The position numbers and the translations under genes were made by a program. The notes under the pieces were generated by a model. That model was not told the DNA's origin. It was given only the letters and a program-made list of their open reading frames with translations, and ran no database searches. Positions 55,248 to 63,758 of a DNA stretch of 64,000 nucleotides are shown piece by piece (the stretch's first letter is position 1; every line of letters starts with the position of its first letter). Source of the DNA: Duganella radicis. GTDB taxonomy: Bacteria; Pseudomonadota; Gammaproteobacteria; Burkholderiales; Burkholderiaceae_D. The stretch lies in NCBI RefSeq assembly GCF_009720825.1, contig NZ_WNKY01000022.1, forward strand, positions 32,147-96,146. The letters run 5' to 3'.

Positions 55248-55305
55248 CATCCCGGCAATGAAAATGCGTGTATAAATACGTTATTGCATTGTTTAGGGGA
55301 ACGTC

Positions 55306-56334
55306 ATGGCTGCTCATCCACAGGGCTGTACCTGCTTCATCATTCCGTCGAAAATGCTGCGCAAGCTGGCGGATGAGACCGACAACGTCAAGGAACGCCA
55401 TTGCCTGCTCGATCAGGTGGAGTTGTCCGCCCATCTGCGCGGTCAGCGCTCGGTGGCGCCAGTGGTGATGGGCCTGGTCGCGGCGACCGGCGAAAAGCGC
55501 CGCACGGTGTACGATGCCCAGCATAAGTCCTCCCTGCCCGGCAAGCTGGTGCGCAGCGAGGATGGCAAACCGTCCACCGACCAGGCCGTCAATCAGGCTT
55601 TCGACGGCGCCGGCGCCACTTACGATTTCTACCGCGAGGTGCTCAAGCGTAATTCCATCGACGGCAAGGGCTTGCGCCTGGACTCCACCGTGCACTATCA
55701 GGTCAAGTTCAACAACGCCTTCTGGAATGGCCAGCAGATGGTGTATGGCGATGGCGACGGCGATTTGTTCCTGGGCTTTACCGGCGCTATCGATGTGATC
55801 GCGCATGAGCTCACGCACGGCGTCACGCAGTATGCCGTGCCCGGCGGACTGGTGTACGCGGACCAGAGCGGCGCGCTCAACGAATCGATTTCCGACGTGT
55901 TTGGCAGCGTGGTCAAGCAGTGGACGCTCAAGCAGAATGTCGAGCAGGCCGATTGGCTGATCGGCGCCGGCATCATGGCGCCCAAGGTCGGCAAAGCGCT
56001 GCGCTCGATGGCCGATCCCGGCAACAAGGAGCTCACCTGGTCGGGCGACGATCAACCGAAAACCATGGCAGGATATGTGGAAGGCGGCGATGTCCACACC
56101 AATTCCGGCATCCCCAACCACGCCTTCTACGCCGCCGCCATCGCGCTCAAGGGCAACTCGTGGGACAAGGCCGCGCCGATCTGGTACAAGGCCTTGTCGC
56201 TGTTGACGCCCAACGCCACCTTTGCCGACATGGCCACGGCCACCTCGGAATCGGCGGCGCTGTTGTATGGCGCCGACTCGGCCGAGCAGCATGCGGTGCA
56301 GGCGGCGTGGAAAGTGGTCGGGGTGTCAGCATAA
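55306..56334 (+). CDS. M4 metalloprotease, protealysin-like
   Basis: A 342-residue zinc protease of the thermolysin family. Zinc ligands H167 and H171 (VIAHELTHGVTQ) and E193 (GALNESISD) are present, with catalytic E168 and the HTNSGIPNHAFY transition-state histidine near residue 263. No signal peptide is seen. The short N-terminal propeptide carries IIPSKMLRKLAD, like the PxL motif of protealysin-type precursors. Length is the compact protealysin type, not the larger secreted thermolysins. The next gene, 10 bp downstream, encodes an emfourin-like inhibitor, so the pair is a protease-inhibitor operon. Confidence 0.93.
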   Translation: MAAHPQGCTCFIIPSKMLRKLADETDNVKERHCLLDQVELSAHLRGQRSVAPVVMGLVAATGEKRRTVYDAQHKSSLPGKLVRSEDGKPSTDQAVNQAFDGAGATYDFYREVLKRNSIDGKGLRLDSTVHYQVKFNNAFWNGQQMVYGDGDGDLFLGFTGAIDVIAHELTHGVTQYAVPGGLVYADQSGALNESISDVFGSVVKQWTLKQNVEQADWLIGAGIMAPKVGKALRSMADPGNKELTWSGDDQPKTMAGYVEGGDVHTNSGIPNHAFYAAAIALKGNSWDKAAPIWYKALSLLTPNATFADMATATSESAALLYGADSAEQHAVQAAWKVVGVSA

Positions 56335-56344
56335 AGGAAATGCC

Positions 56345-56650
56345 ATGCGCTTGACTCTGAAATGCACAGGCGGCTTTACCGGACCGGCCGGCGCGCAAAC
56401 GCGCACGGTCGATCTGGCCCAATTGCCGCAACAGCAAGCCAGCGAACTGGCGCAGTTGCTGCACGCCAGCGACTTCTTCGCCCTGCATCCCAAGCTGGTG
56501 AAGGAGGCGCCCAAGTCCTGGGACTTTCAATACGATCTGCAAGTGGAAGACGGCGGCCAGACTCACTGCGTCCGCTATCATCTGGACGAAGCGCCGCCGT
56601 CGCTCAGGCAATTGACCGAAAAAATCAACGACGAAGTCGCGCCGGACTAG
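56345..56650 (+). CDS. Emfourin-like M4 protease inhibitor
   Basis: A 101-residue small soluble protein beginning MRLTLKCTGGFTGPAGAQTR, with QQASELAQLLHASDFFAL and a C-terminal DEAPPSLRQLTEKI. It matches the emfourin family, described as inhibitors of protealysin-like proteases and encoded just downstream of them, as here (10 bp gap, AAGGAA 5 bp before the ATG). It probably protects the cytoplasm from the neighbouring protease. The match is from pattern and context, not an alignment. Confidence 0.85.
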   Translation: MRLTLKCTGGFTGPAGAQTRTVDLAQLPQQQASELAQLLHASDFFALHPKLVKEAPKSWDFQYDLQVEDGGQTHCVRYHLDEAPPSLRQLTEKINDEVAPD

Positions 56651-57036
56651 CCTATCTTCAGCTCCGGATAGCCCGTCCGCAAATCATGCTCGCGCGTGAA
56701 GCGCTGGCCGGGCAGCAGCACCAGCAACAACTCGGCCGTGGTGCGCACGATGCAGCCCGCGCCCACATGCCCGCCCCACACCCGGCCATCCGCGTCGGAC
56801 ACGGACATGTGCAGGTGCGCGCCATCCGACGACAGCGAACCGGCCAGCGTCAATATCTCCAGATCCCCGCGTAGCTCGGCGCAGGCCGGCTGACCGGCAT
56901 AACGCAGCTGCGCCACGCGCAAGCTGCCGATACCCTGCAACACAAAGCCCGCCTCATGGCCGCTGGCCAGCAAGGCCGCCACCACCGACGCCCGCAGGTC
57001 GTCGCCGGGATGCAAGCGCAGCGGCAAAGGCAGCAT
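56647..57036 (-). CDS. PPC/DUF296-domain protein
   Basis: A 129-residue protein of the PPC (DUF296) fold: MLPLPLRLHPGDDLRASVVAALL, the VLQGIGSLRVAQLRYAG strand, LTLAGSLSSDGAHLHMSVSDADGRVWGGHV with the conserved His-rich loop. Bacterial PPC proteins form trimers; function is unclear (DNA-binding is the plant role). It lies 2 bp after the glutaredoxin-like gene in the same direction and is likely co-transcribed. The 3' end overlaps the convergent emfourin-like gene by 4 bp. Confidence 0.85.
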   Translation of the reverse strand: MLPLPLRLHPGDDLRASVVAALLASGHEAGFVLQGIGSLRVAQLRYAGQPACAELRGDLEILTLAGSLSSDGAHLHMSVSDADGRVWGGHVGAGCIVRTTAELLLVLLPGQRFTREHDLRTGYPELKIG

Positions 57037-57038
57037 GG

Positions 57039-57404
57039 TCAGCCCAGCATGCGCGTGAACTCGCCGCTGGCGATCAGCTTTTGCAGATCATTCGCCCCGC
57101 CGATCAGCGTGCCGTTCACAAAAATCATCGGGAAGGTCGACCAGCCGCTCCACAGCTTGAGCGCCAGGCGCGGCCGCCATTGCGAGAAGTAGTTGCCATA
57201 GCTGAGATAGTGATATGGCGTGCCTTGCGCGTCCAGCAGCTTGCGCGCCTTGGCGGGGAATGGATTCAAGCCCATGCCGACCACCACCACCTTGTGGGCG
57301 GCGATGGCGGCCTCGACCTCGGCCACCAGCGATGGATGGTTGTTTTCAATCTGCGCCAGGGCGGCGGGATGGATGCGGGCTTGGTCCAGGATGAGACGAG
57401 TCAT
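57039..57404 (-). CDS. Glutaredoxin-fold protein without cysteines
   Basis: A 121-residue protein resembling monothiol glutaredoxins downstream of the active site: KVVVVGMGLNPFPAKARKLLDAQGTPYHYLSYG, then WSGWSTFPMIFVNGTLIGGANDL (the TFPxIFVxGxxIGGxDD motif). The active-site CxxC/CGFS position reads NPFP and there is no cysteine anywhere in the protein, so redox or Fe-S chemistry by the usual mechanism is impossible. It may be a binding or regulatory relative. It is followed in the same operon by the PPC gene. Confidence 0.82.
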   Translation of the reverse strand: MTRLILDQARIHPAALAQIENNHPSLVAEVEAAIAAHKVVVVGMGLNPFPAKARKLLDAQGTPYHYLSYGNYFSQWRPRLALKLWSGWSTFPMIFVNGTLIGGANDLQKLIASGEFTRMLG

Positions 57405-57411
57405 TATTGCC

Positions 57412-57984
57412 TTATAAATTGAGTTTGGTGATCTTGGTGCCTTCGAGATTGAGGTTGGCCATCAACCCGGCATTGGTCAAGACGAATGCCTGCACCGGAT
57501 TATTGGCTGTGGCGGTATCTATTTCACCATTGGCGCCCACTTTGATCAGCGCCACCGAGCCATCCACGCCGGCGGTCCAGCCGTTGCCATTGCGGAATTT
57601 GTCCAGCGCCTCGCGGCTCATGAACAACAGCACCACCGCCTTGGACTGGGCGCCAGCCTGGAAGCCGACCGACAGCGAAGCCACGCTGTAGTAATCGGCC
57701 ACCGCGCCGCCGGTGCGCAGCACGCCTTTGCCGTATTCACCGCCGACCACCAGCCCGGCCGCCACCACATTCGGGAACACCAGCACGCCGTTGGCCTTGC
57801 GCACCAGCTCGCGCGAGCCCTTGACTTCCTTGTACAGGCGCTCCAGCGTGGTGTAGGCGCCCTGCTCGATCTCGGTCTTGACGGCGGCGCTGCTCGGCTT
57901 GGCCGCGCCGGTGGTGGTGGTGCATCCGCTCAACGCCAGGCCGGCACATGCCAGGGCCACGGCTGCAAAAGTACGTTTAAGCAT
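57412..57984 (-). CDS. SYLF-domain lipoprotein (YSC84-like)
   Basis: A 190-residue outer-membrane or periplasmic lipoprotein. Signal MLKRTFAAVALACAGLALSGC with lipobox LSGC (C21), then SYLF domain: AYTTLERLYKEVKGSRELV, VFPNVVAAGLVVGGEYGKGV, YYSVASLSVGFQAGAQSKAVVLLFMS. SYLF proteins bind lipid in eukaryotes; bacterial role unknown. The start at 57984 follows AGGGAGA. An upstream frame continuing to 59520 runs antisense to the GGDEF-EAL gene's codons and is not real. Confidence 0.9.
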   Translation of the reverse strand: MLKRTFAAVALACAGLALSGCTTTTGAAKPSSAAVKTEIEQGAYTTLERLYKEVKGSRELVRKANGVLVFPNVVAAGLVVGGEYGKGVLRTGGAVADYYSVASLSVGFQAGAQSKAVVLLFMSREALDKFRNGNGWTAGVDGSVALIKVGANGEIDTATANNPVQAFVLTNAGLMANLNLEGTKITKLNL

Positions 57985-58055
57985 GGAATTCTCCCTGTAA
58001 GATGGATGGAAACAGCGCCTAACATACCACGCTATCCGCCGATGCCCCGCACTGC

Positions 58056-60212
58056 TCAGCGGCTGCCGAAGGCCAGGCGCTTGCCCTCGCGCAGCATGGC
58101 GGCGAACTCCGCCGCCGGCACCGGTTGACTGAACAGATAGCCCTGCAACTGATCGCAGCCCAGCTCGCGCAGGAAGGCCATTTGCTCGGCCGTCTCCACG
58201 CCCTCCGCCACGATTTCCTGGCGCAGTTGCTGCGCCATGGTGACGATGGCGCGCGCAATCGCGCAATCGTTTTCTTCGTACGGCAGACCGATCACGAAGG
58301 AACGGTCGATCTTCAAGGTACTGATCGGGAATTTTTTCAGGTAGGCCAGGCTGGAGTAGCCGGTGCCGAAGTCGTCCAGCGCCAGCGCCATGCCCATCGC
58401 CACCAGCTGGTTCATGATGGCGATCACCTTGTCGGTGCCGCGCACCAGCAGGCTTTCGGTGATTTCCAGGTTGATCTGGTCCGGCTGCACGCGGTGTTTT
58501 TCCAGCACGGCCGCAATCCGCTTGGGCAGCTCGTTGTCGAACTGGCGCGCCGACAGGTTGACCGCGATCGGCGGCATGATCAGGTTGGCGTCGCGCCACT
58601 CGCGCACTTGCCGGCATGCCTCTTCCAGCACCCAGGTGCCGAGTTCGAGGATCAACCCGGTCTCCTCCGCCACCGGGATGAACACGCCCGGCGACACCAG
58701 CCCGCGCACCGGATGGCGCCAGCGCAGCAGCGCCTCGGCGCCGACGATGCGGCCACTGCGCAGGCTGACTTTGGGCTGGTAGTACAGTTGCAGTTCGTTT
58801 TTCAGCAGGGCCTGCCGCAGTTCGCTCTCGATGCGCAAATGCTCCTTGGCGCGCTGGTTCATCTCTTCGCTGTAGAACAGGAAGTTGGACTCGATGCTTT
58901 GCGCCGCCTTGGCCACCGCCACGTCGGCGCAGCGGATCAGGGTCGGCACGTCGAGCCCGTCCTCGCTGTACGAGGTGATGCCGATGTGCGCGCCCACCTG
59001 CAAGCTGTGCGAGGCGATCGCGATCGGCGCGGCCAGCGTTTCCAGCAGCTTCTTGGCGACGATGCCGGCATGCTCGCGCTTTTCCACGTGCAGCAGCGCG
59101 ATGGCGAAGCGGTGGCCGTCCAGCCGCGCCAGCACGTCGCCTTCGCGCAGCGAGCCGCGGAACATGCGGCCGATCTCGCACAGCAGCTCGTTGCCGATCT
59201 CGTGGCCCAGCGTGTCGCTGATGGCGCCCACGCGGGTGATCTCGATCACCAACAGCGCGCCGTGCTCGCCGGAGCGCTTGGTCTCGGTCAGCGCCTGCCC
59301 CACCAGCTGCGACAGCAGGCACAGATTGGGCAGGCCGGTCAGCGGGTCGTAGTTGGCCATGCGCTGCATGCGCGCCTCGGCATCCTTGTGCACGCTGATA
59401 TCGGAAAACAGCGAGAACGTGTGGCTGATCTTGCCGCTGTGGTCGCGCACCGCGCTGATGGTCACCGATTGCGGAAACAGTTCGCCATTCTTGCGCTTGC
59501 CGACGATCTCGCCGCGCCACGGCCCGCCGCCCTGCATGGCCTCGCGCACCCTGGCGCGGAAGTCGGCGTCGTGCACGCCCGAGCGCAGCAGGTCCGGTGT
59601 CTTGCCGATCGATTCGGCCGGCGTGTAGCCGGTGATGCGGGTGAAGGAGGAATTGATGGAGACGATGCGTTCATGCGCATCGGTGATCAGCACGCCCTGC
59701 TCGCTGTCCTCGATGATGCGCGCGTGCAGGTCGACCTTGTCCAAGTCCGACAAGGCCTGGTTGGCCTGCGACAGCCGCACCAGCATGCCGGCCGGCTCGC
59801 CCTCCTCGTGGCGCAGTTCGATGTCGAGATGCACCCAGATGATCTCGCCGTTCTTCTTGCGGCGCCGCACCTCGGTGCGGGCGGCCGCCTCGCCGGGATT
59901 GTGCTCGAAGAACAGCTCGGCGATATTGCCGTCGTCATCGTCTTCGGCGTACAGGAACAGCACGTGCTGCCCGGTCACCTCGGCCGCCGTGTAGCCAAAC
60001 ATCAGCTCGGCGCCGGCGCTCCACGCGGTCACGTAGCCGGTCAGGTCCAGTTCGAGGGTGGCGTCCAGCGCCGGCATGTCGGCCGGCTGCAGGGCCGTTT
60101 GCGCTCGCTTGAGTGCCGCTTCCAGCGCGGTCAATGTCTGTGCCAGCGCGTCGCCTTGTTCACTCCGGGCTTGGCGGCTCAGGGCAAGACAACGCTCGAT
60201 GGCATCACGCAT
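58056..60212 (-). CDS. PAS-PAS-GGDEF-EAL cyclic-di-GMP protein (degenerate GGDEF)
   Basis: A 718-residue signalling protein: two PAS regions (about 40-155, 160-290), GGDEF-like domain (about 300-450) and EAL domain (about 460-710). The GGDEF signature reads LDGHR (ARLDGHRFAIALL), so cyclase activity is probably lost. The EAL domain keeps EALLRW, the NLSARQF and DDFGTGYSSL loops and EGVET, so it may hydrolyse c-di-GMP. The ATG at 60212 follows AGGAAG. It overlaps the HDOD gene by 8 bp, so both are coupled. Confidence 0.92.
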   Translation of the reverse strand: MRDAIERCLALSRQARSEQGDALAQTLTALEAALKRAQTALQPADMPALDATLELDLTGYVTAWSAGAELMFGYTAAEVTGQHVLFLYAEDDDDGNIAELFFEHNPGEAAARTEVRRRKKNGEIIWVHLDIELRHEEGEPAGMLVRLSQANQALSDLDKVDLHARIIEDSEQGVLITDAHERIVSINSSFTRITGYTPAESIGKTPDLLRSGVHDADFRARVREAMQGGGPWRGEIVGKRKNGELFPQSVTISAVRDHSGKISHTFSLFSDISVHKDAEARMQRMANYDPLTGLPNLCLLSQLVGQALTETKRSGEHGALLVIEITRVGAISDTLGHEIGNELLCEIGRMFRGSLREGDVLARLDGHRFAIALLHVEKREHAGIVAKKLLETLAAPIAIASHSLQVGAHIGITSYSEDGLDVPTLIRCADVAVAKAAQSIESNFLFYSEEMNQRAKEHLRIESELRQALLKNELQLYYQPKVSLRSGRIVGAEALLRWRHPVRGLVSPGVFIPVAEETGLILELGTWVLEEACRQVREWRDANLIMPPIAVNLSARQFDNELPKRIAAVLEKHRVQPDQINLEITESLLVRGTDKVIAIMNQLVAMGMALALDDFGTGYSSLAYLKKFPISTLKIDRSFVIGLPYEENDCAIARAIVTMAQQLRQEIVAEGVETAEQMAFLRELGCDQLQGYLFSQPVPAAEFAAMLREGKRLAFGSR

Positions 60213-61188
60213 GGGGGCTTCCTGCTTTGCCGGCCGCCACGCTTTGCATCCACAGATGGGCGTCGACGGCGATGCGGTTGTAGGTATCGGTGTCGATTTG
60301 CAGCCCCGCCAGGCAGCTGGCCAGGCATTCGTATTCCTCGCGCTCGGCCGATTCGACCACGCACAGCAAATGGCCCAGCTCGCCCTCGTGCGACAGCAAG
60401 GCCTGCTGCACGGATTCGCTGATGGTCAACGGTTTCAGCACCTCTTCCAGCGGCATGCCGAACAGCACGCCCAGCAACGAGAACATGCCGACCATGAAAG
60501 CCTGCTCCTGGTGATGCTTGTCCTCGCCGCTGGCCTTGGACAGCAGTTCCATCGAACGGGCCCGCACCGCCACCCGCGACAGCAGCATGGCCGAGCGCTG
60601 GTCGCCCTCGCGCGACGAGAACAGCATCAGATTCAGCCAGCGCCGCAGTTGCGAGCGGCCAAGGATCAGGATCGCCTGCGAAAAACTGGTGACGCGGCGG
60701 CCGGTGCCCATGCCCAGCGAATTCACCAGCCGCAGCAAGTGATACGACAGGGTTGGGTCCTGGCGCAGCAGCGCTTCGATTTCGTGGGTATCGGCATCGG
60801 CCGACACCAGTTGCACCAGTTGCAGCGCCAGCGCGCGCGAGGCGGCCTGGGTGCCGACCGGCTTGGCCGGCGGAGCCAGGAACCAGTCGCCCTCGATCCA
60901 CTGCACCGCCGGCGGCAAATCCTTGGGCAAGGCGTCATCGGCGCGGGCGATCTTGTCCGCGGTCAGCGCGCTCAGGCCGGCCTGGCCCAACGCCTGGTTC
61001 AAGTCCTGGCTGGCGCCGGGACGGTAGTAGCACGCCATGCCGCCGGCCGCCAGCTCCTCCAGCAGTTTCAGCGGCAACCCGGCGGCGCCAGCCGGCACGC
61101 ACGATGCGTCGAACAGCAATGCTGCCGGACTGCCGTTGCGGTCGGCCAGAGGTTGCAAAAACAAAGGCGTGGCAGTCGATACAGTCAT
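60205..61188 (-). CDS. HDOD-domain protein
   Basis: A 327-residue cytoplasmic protein. The C-terminal two thirds (about 110-300) form an HDOD domain (LQLVQLVSADADTHEIEALLRQDPTLSYHLLRLVNS, RRVTSFSQAILILGR), a catalytically inactive relative of HD phosphohydrolases found in signal transduction. The N-terminal part is divergent from EAL-HDOD proteins and lacks EAL motifs. It is coupled to the PAS-GGDEF-EAL gene by an 8-bp overlap, so a shared c-di-GMP role is likely. Confidence 0.88.
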   Translation of the reverse strand: MTVSTATPLFLQPLADRNGSPAALLFDASCVPAGAAGLPLKLLEELAAGGMACYYRPGASQDLNQALGQAGLSALTADKIARADDALPKDLPPAVQWIEGDWFLAPPAKPVGTQAASRALALQLVQLVSADADTHEIEALLRQDPTLSYHLLRLVNSLGMGTGRRVTSFSQAILILGRSQLRRWLNLMLFSSREGDQRSAMLLSRVAVRARSMELLSKASGEDKHHQEQAFMVGMFSLLGVLFGMPLEEVLKPLTISESVQQALLSHEGELGHLLCVVESAEREEYECLASCLAGLQIDTDTYNRIAVDAHLWMQSVAAGKAGSPHA

Positions 61189-61248
61189 GAAGAAGTTCCA
61201 GCTGGGGACAAACGATTATCCTGCTATGGTACTCCGAAACTATTGGCG

Positions 61249-62178
61249 TTAGTCAATATTATGATGCGGAAGATGGGTGAGCAAACGATCGAACAGGCCC
61301 GGCTGGCGCATACGGTTCAGCCACCAGTTTAACGCCGCGCCATTTTCGCCGCTGCGCCAGGCCAGATAGAAGGTTTCGGCCGGCTTGGGCTCCTCCACCT
61401 GCTTCTCGACCAGCAGACCGGCGGCAATGGCGGCACGCGCACACGGTTCGGGCAGGAAACCGAATCCCATGCCGGCCAGCTGATACTGGAATTTGGTCTT
61501 CATGTCGGGCACGGTCAGCGTGTCTTGGCCGAGCAACAATCCCACCGTGCGCGGCGCCATCTGGCGCGCGGAATCGGCCACGCTGATGGCGCGGTGGTGT
61601 TGCAAATGCGTCCGCCCCAGTTTGTCCTGAACACCGGCCAGCGGATGCGATGGCGCCACCGCGAACACGAAGTTGACCTTGCCGAGCGGCTCGGAGATGT
61701 AGCCGCCGCCAGCCGGACCGTCACCGGCGGCGCCCACCAGCAGGTCGGCGCGGCGGTCCAGCAAGGCTTCCCAGGTGCCCGACAGGGCTTCCTGCATGAT
61801 GCGCAGGCGGGTTTGCCTGGCCACCTCGTAAAAGGCCGGCACGTCGTCGTGGAACAGGCAGGGCGAGAACATGGAATCCATGGCCACCGTCAGTTCGGTC
61901 TCCCAGCCGGAGGCCACGCGGCGCACCCGGTGCTCCAGATCCTGCGCCGCCTTCAGCAGGTAGCGCCCCTCCTTCAGCAGCTCGGCCCCGGCGGCGGTCA
62001 GCTCCACCCGCGGGCCGTTGCGTTCGAACACCTGCACGCCCAGATCGTCCTCCAGTTTGCTGACGGTGTAGGAAATCGTCGACGGCACGCGGTGCAATTC
62101 CTTGCCGGCGGCGGAAAACGAGCCGCGCCGGTCGATGGCGTCCACGATTTGCAGGGCTTCCAGGCTTAATCTGAGCAT
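61249..62178 (-). CDS. LysR-family transcriptional regulator
   Basis: A 309-residue regulator with N-terminal HTH (about residues 1-60: IVDAIDRRGSFSAAGKELHRVPSTISYTVSKLEDD) and an effector domain (DSMFSPCLFHDDVPAF, GFGFLPEPCARAAIAAGLL). It is divergent from a pirin-like gene across 110 bp and probably regulates it, as in other LysR/pirin pairs. The signal is unknown. Confidence 0.92.
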   Translation of the reverse strand: MLRLSLEALQIVDAIDRRGSFSAAGKELHRVPSTISYTVSKLEDDLGVQVFERNGPRVELTAAGAELLKEGRYLLKAAQDLEHRVRRVASGWETELTVAMDSMFSPCLFHDDVPAFYEVARQTRLRIMQEALSGTWEALLDRRADLLVGAAGDGPAGGGYISEPLGKVNFVFAVAPSHPLAGVQDKLGRTHLQHHRAISVADSARQMAPRTVGLLLGQDTLTVPDMKTKFQYQLAGMGFGFLPEPCARAAIAAGLLVEKQVEEPKPAETFYLAWRSGENGAALNWWLNRMRQPGLFDRLLTHLPHHNID

Positions 62179-62288
62179 TCGATATTTTCGATAGTAGAGG
62201 GGTAAATTTTCCGTTTTTTTATCCCGGAACGGACGTCTACAATGTGTCCATCGCTTTCAAAATTATCGCACATTCAAAGGAGCCCACC

Positions 62289-62990
62289 ATGTTACAAGTA
62301 CGTCATTCCGATTCCCGCGGCAAAGCCAACCACGGCTGGCTGGATTCCAAACATAGCTTCTCGTTCGGCCATTACCACGATCCCGAGCACGTCGGCTTCG
62401 GCCCGCTGCTGGTGATCAATGAAGACAAGGTCATGGGCGGCCAGGGCTTCGGCACCCACGGTCACCGCGACATGGAGATTATCTCCTACGTGCTGAGCGG
62501 CGCGCTGGAGCACAAGGACAGCATGGGCACCGGCTCGGTGCTGCACTACGGCGATGTCCAGCGCATGAGCGCCGGCACCGGCGTGCGCCACAGCGAATTC
62601 AACGGCGACCGCACGGAGCAGGTGCATTTCCTGCAAATCTGGATTCAGCCCAACCAGCTCGGCATTCCTCCCAGCTATGAAGAGAAAAACTTCACGCCGG
62701 AGAGCAAAAAAGGCAAGCTGGCCCTGATCGCCTCGAACGATGGCCGCGACGGTTCGGTGCTGATCCACCAGAATGCGGAGATTTACGCCTCCATCATGGC
62801 CGAGGGCGATAGCCTGAAACATGCGCTGCAACCGGGCCGCATCTCGTACGTGCACCTGATCCGCGGCGCGGTGACGGTCAACGGCGTGCACCTGAAAGCC
62901 GGCGATGCGCTCAAGATCACCGACGAAGCGCTGGTGACGCTGGAACAGGCGGAAGACGCGGAATTGCTGGTATTTGACCTGCCGAAATAA
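62289..62990 (+). CDS. Pirin-family protein
   Basis: A 233-residue bicupin of the pirin/YhaK-YhhW type. Metal-binding residues H57, H59, H101 and E103 (THGHRDMEII, VRHSEFN) are all present, so one cupin can bind iron. Some pirins act as quercetin dioxygenases or redox sensors. The ATG at 62289 follows AAAGGAG; an upstream frame is not supported. A LysR regulator is divergent. It ends before a strong terminator (63018-63058). Confidence 0.93.
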   Translation: MLQVRHSDSRGKANHGWLDSKHSFSFGHYHDPEHVGFGPLLVINEDKVMGGQGFGTHGHRDMEIISYVLSGALEHKDSMGTGSVLHYGDVQRMSAGTGVRHSEFNGDRTEQVHFLQIWIQPNQLGIPPSYEEKNFTPESKKGKLALIASNDGRDGSVLIHQNAEIYASIMAEGDSLKHALQPGRISYVHLIRGAVTVNGVHLKAGDALKITDEALVTLEQAEDAELLVFDLPK

Positions 62991-63017
62991 GTTTCCGCCA
63001 ATTTTGGTATCATGAAG

Positions 63018-63058
63018 GGCGCGCCGGGTCTGTTGGAACAGCCCGGCGCGCCTTTTTT
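63018..63058 (+). terminator. Rho-independent terminator after the pirin gene
   Basis: GGCGCGCCGGG (63018-63028) and CCCGGCGCGCC (63042-63052) form an 11-bp perfect stem followed by TTTTTT (63053-63058). This is a textbook intrinsic terminator 28 bp after the pirin stop and before ribA. Confidence 0.93.
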
Positions 63059-63089
63059 ACTTTACATGAATAGATTAAAGAGCAAAACC

Positions 63090-63743
63090 ATGTCGCAGAG
63101 CGCAGAAATCCCTTCCCCGGACGAACTGAATTACGTCACCTCCTGCGCCCTGCCAACCCCATGGGCGCAGTTCACCCTGCACGCTTTCGTTGAAAAGACC
63201 ACCGGCAAGGAGCATCTGGCCATGGTGCTGGGCGATATCGGCAATGGCGCGCCGGTGCTGGCGCGCGTGCATTCGGAATGCCTGACCGGCGACGTGCTGT
63301 TCTCGCAGCGTTGCGACTGCGGCGCCCAGCTGGAAGGCGCGCTCAAGAAGATCGCCGACGAAGGCCGCGGCGTGCTGCTGTACCTGCGCCAGGAAGGCCG
63401 CGGCATCGGCCTGGTCAACAAGATCCGCGCCTATCGCCTGCAAGAGGCCGGCGCCGACACGGTGCAGGCCAATGAGCAGCTGGGCTTCAAGGCCGACCAG
63501 CGCACCTACGGGCTGGTGAAACCGATGCTGGAACAATTCGGCGTGACAAGCTTACGCCTCATGACCAATAATCCGCGTAAGATCGATGCCATGACCAAAT
63601 TGGGTGTTGAGGTTGCCGAGCGCGTGCCGCTGCTGGTCAACCGCAATGCATTCAATCAGTATTATCTGGATACCAAGGCCGCCAAGCTGGGCCACATGAT
63701 GACGCCGCTGACACCGGCGCCAGTGGAGGATGGCGCGCTGTAA
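63090..63743 (+). CDS. ribA: GTP cyclohydrolase II RibA
   Basis: A 217-residue enzyme for the first step of riboflavin synthesis. Zinc-binding cysteines C64, C75 and C77 (ECLTGDVLFSQRCDCG, the CX10CXC pattern), RQEGRGIGLVNKI, and RTYGLVKPMLEQFGV match GTP cyclohydrolase II. No DHBP synthase domain is fused. The ATG at 63090 has only weak AGAG upstream; an in-frame ATG at 63066 is also possible but has no ribosome site. It lies between a terminator and an exported-protein gene. Confidence 0.95.
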   Translation: MSQSAEIPSPDELNYVTSCALPTPWAQFTLHAFVEKTTGKEHLAMVLGDIGNGAPVLARVHSECLTGDVLFSQRCDCGAQLEGALKKIADEGRGVLLYLRQEGRGIGLVNKIRAYRLQEAGADTVQANEQLGFKADQRTYGLVKPMLEQFGVTSLRLMTNNPRKIDAMTKLGVEVAERVPLLVNRNAFNQYYLDTKAAKLGHMMTPLTPAPVEDGAL

Positions 63744-63758
63744 CGTTTTAAGGACTGC

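Noticed and set aside
57985..59520. Apparent N-terminal extension of the SYLF lipoprotein
   Set aside because: It is antisense-phase noise through the GGDEF-EAL gene, and the lipoprotein has its own ribosome site and signal peptide at 57984.
63012..63089. Upstream extension of RibA beginning inside the pirin terminator
   Set aside because: The first codons lie in the terminator stem, so it cannot be the translated start.
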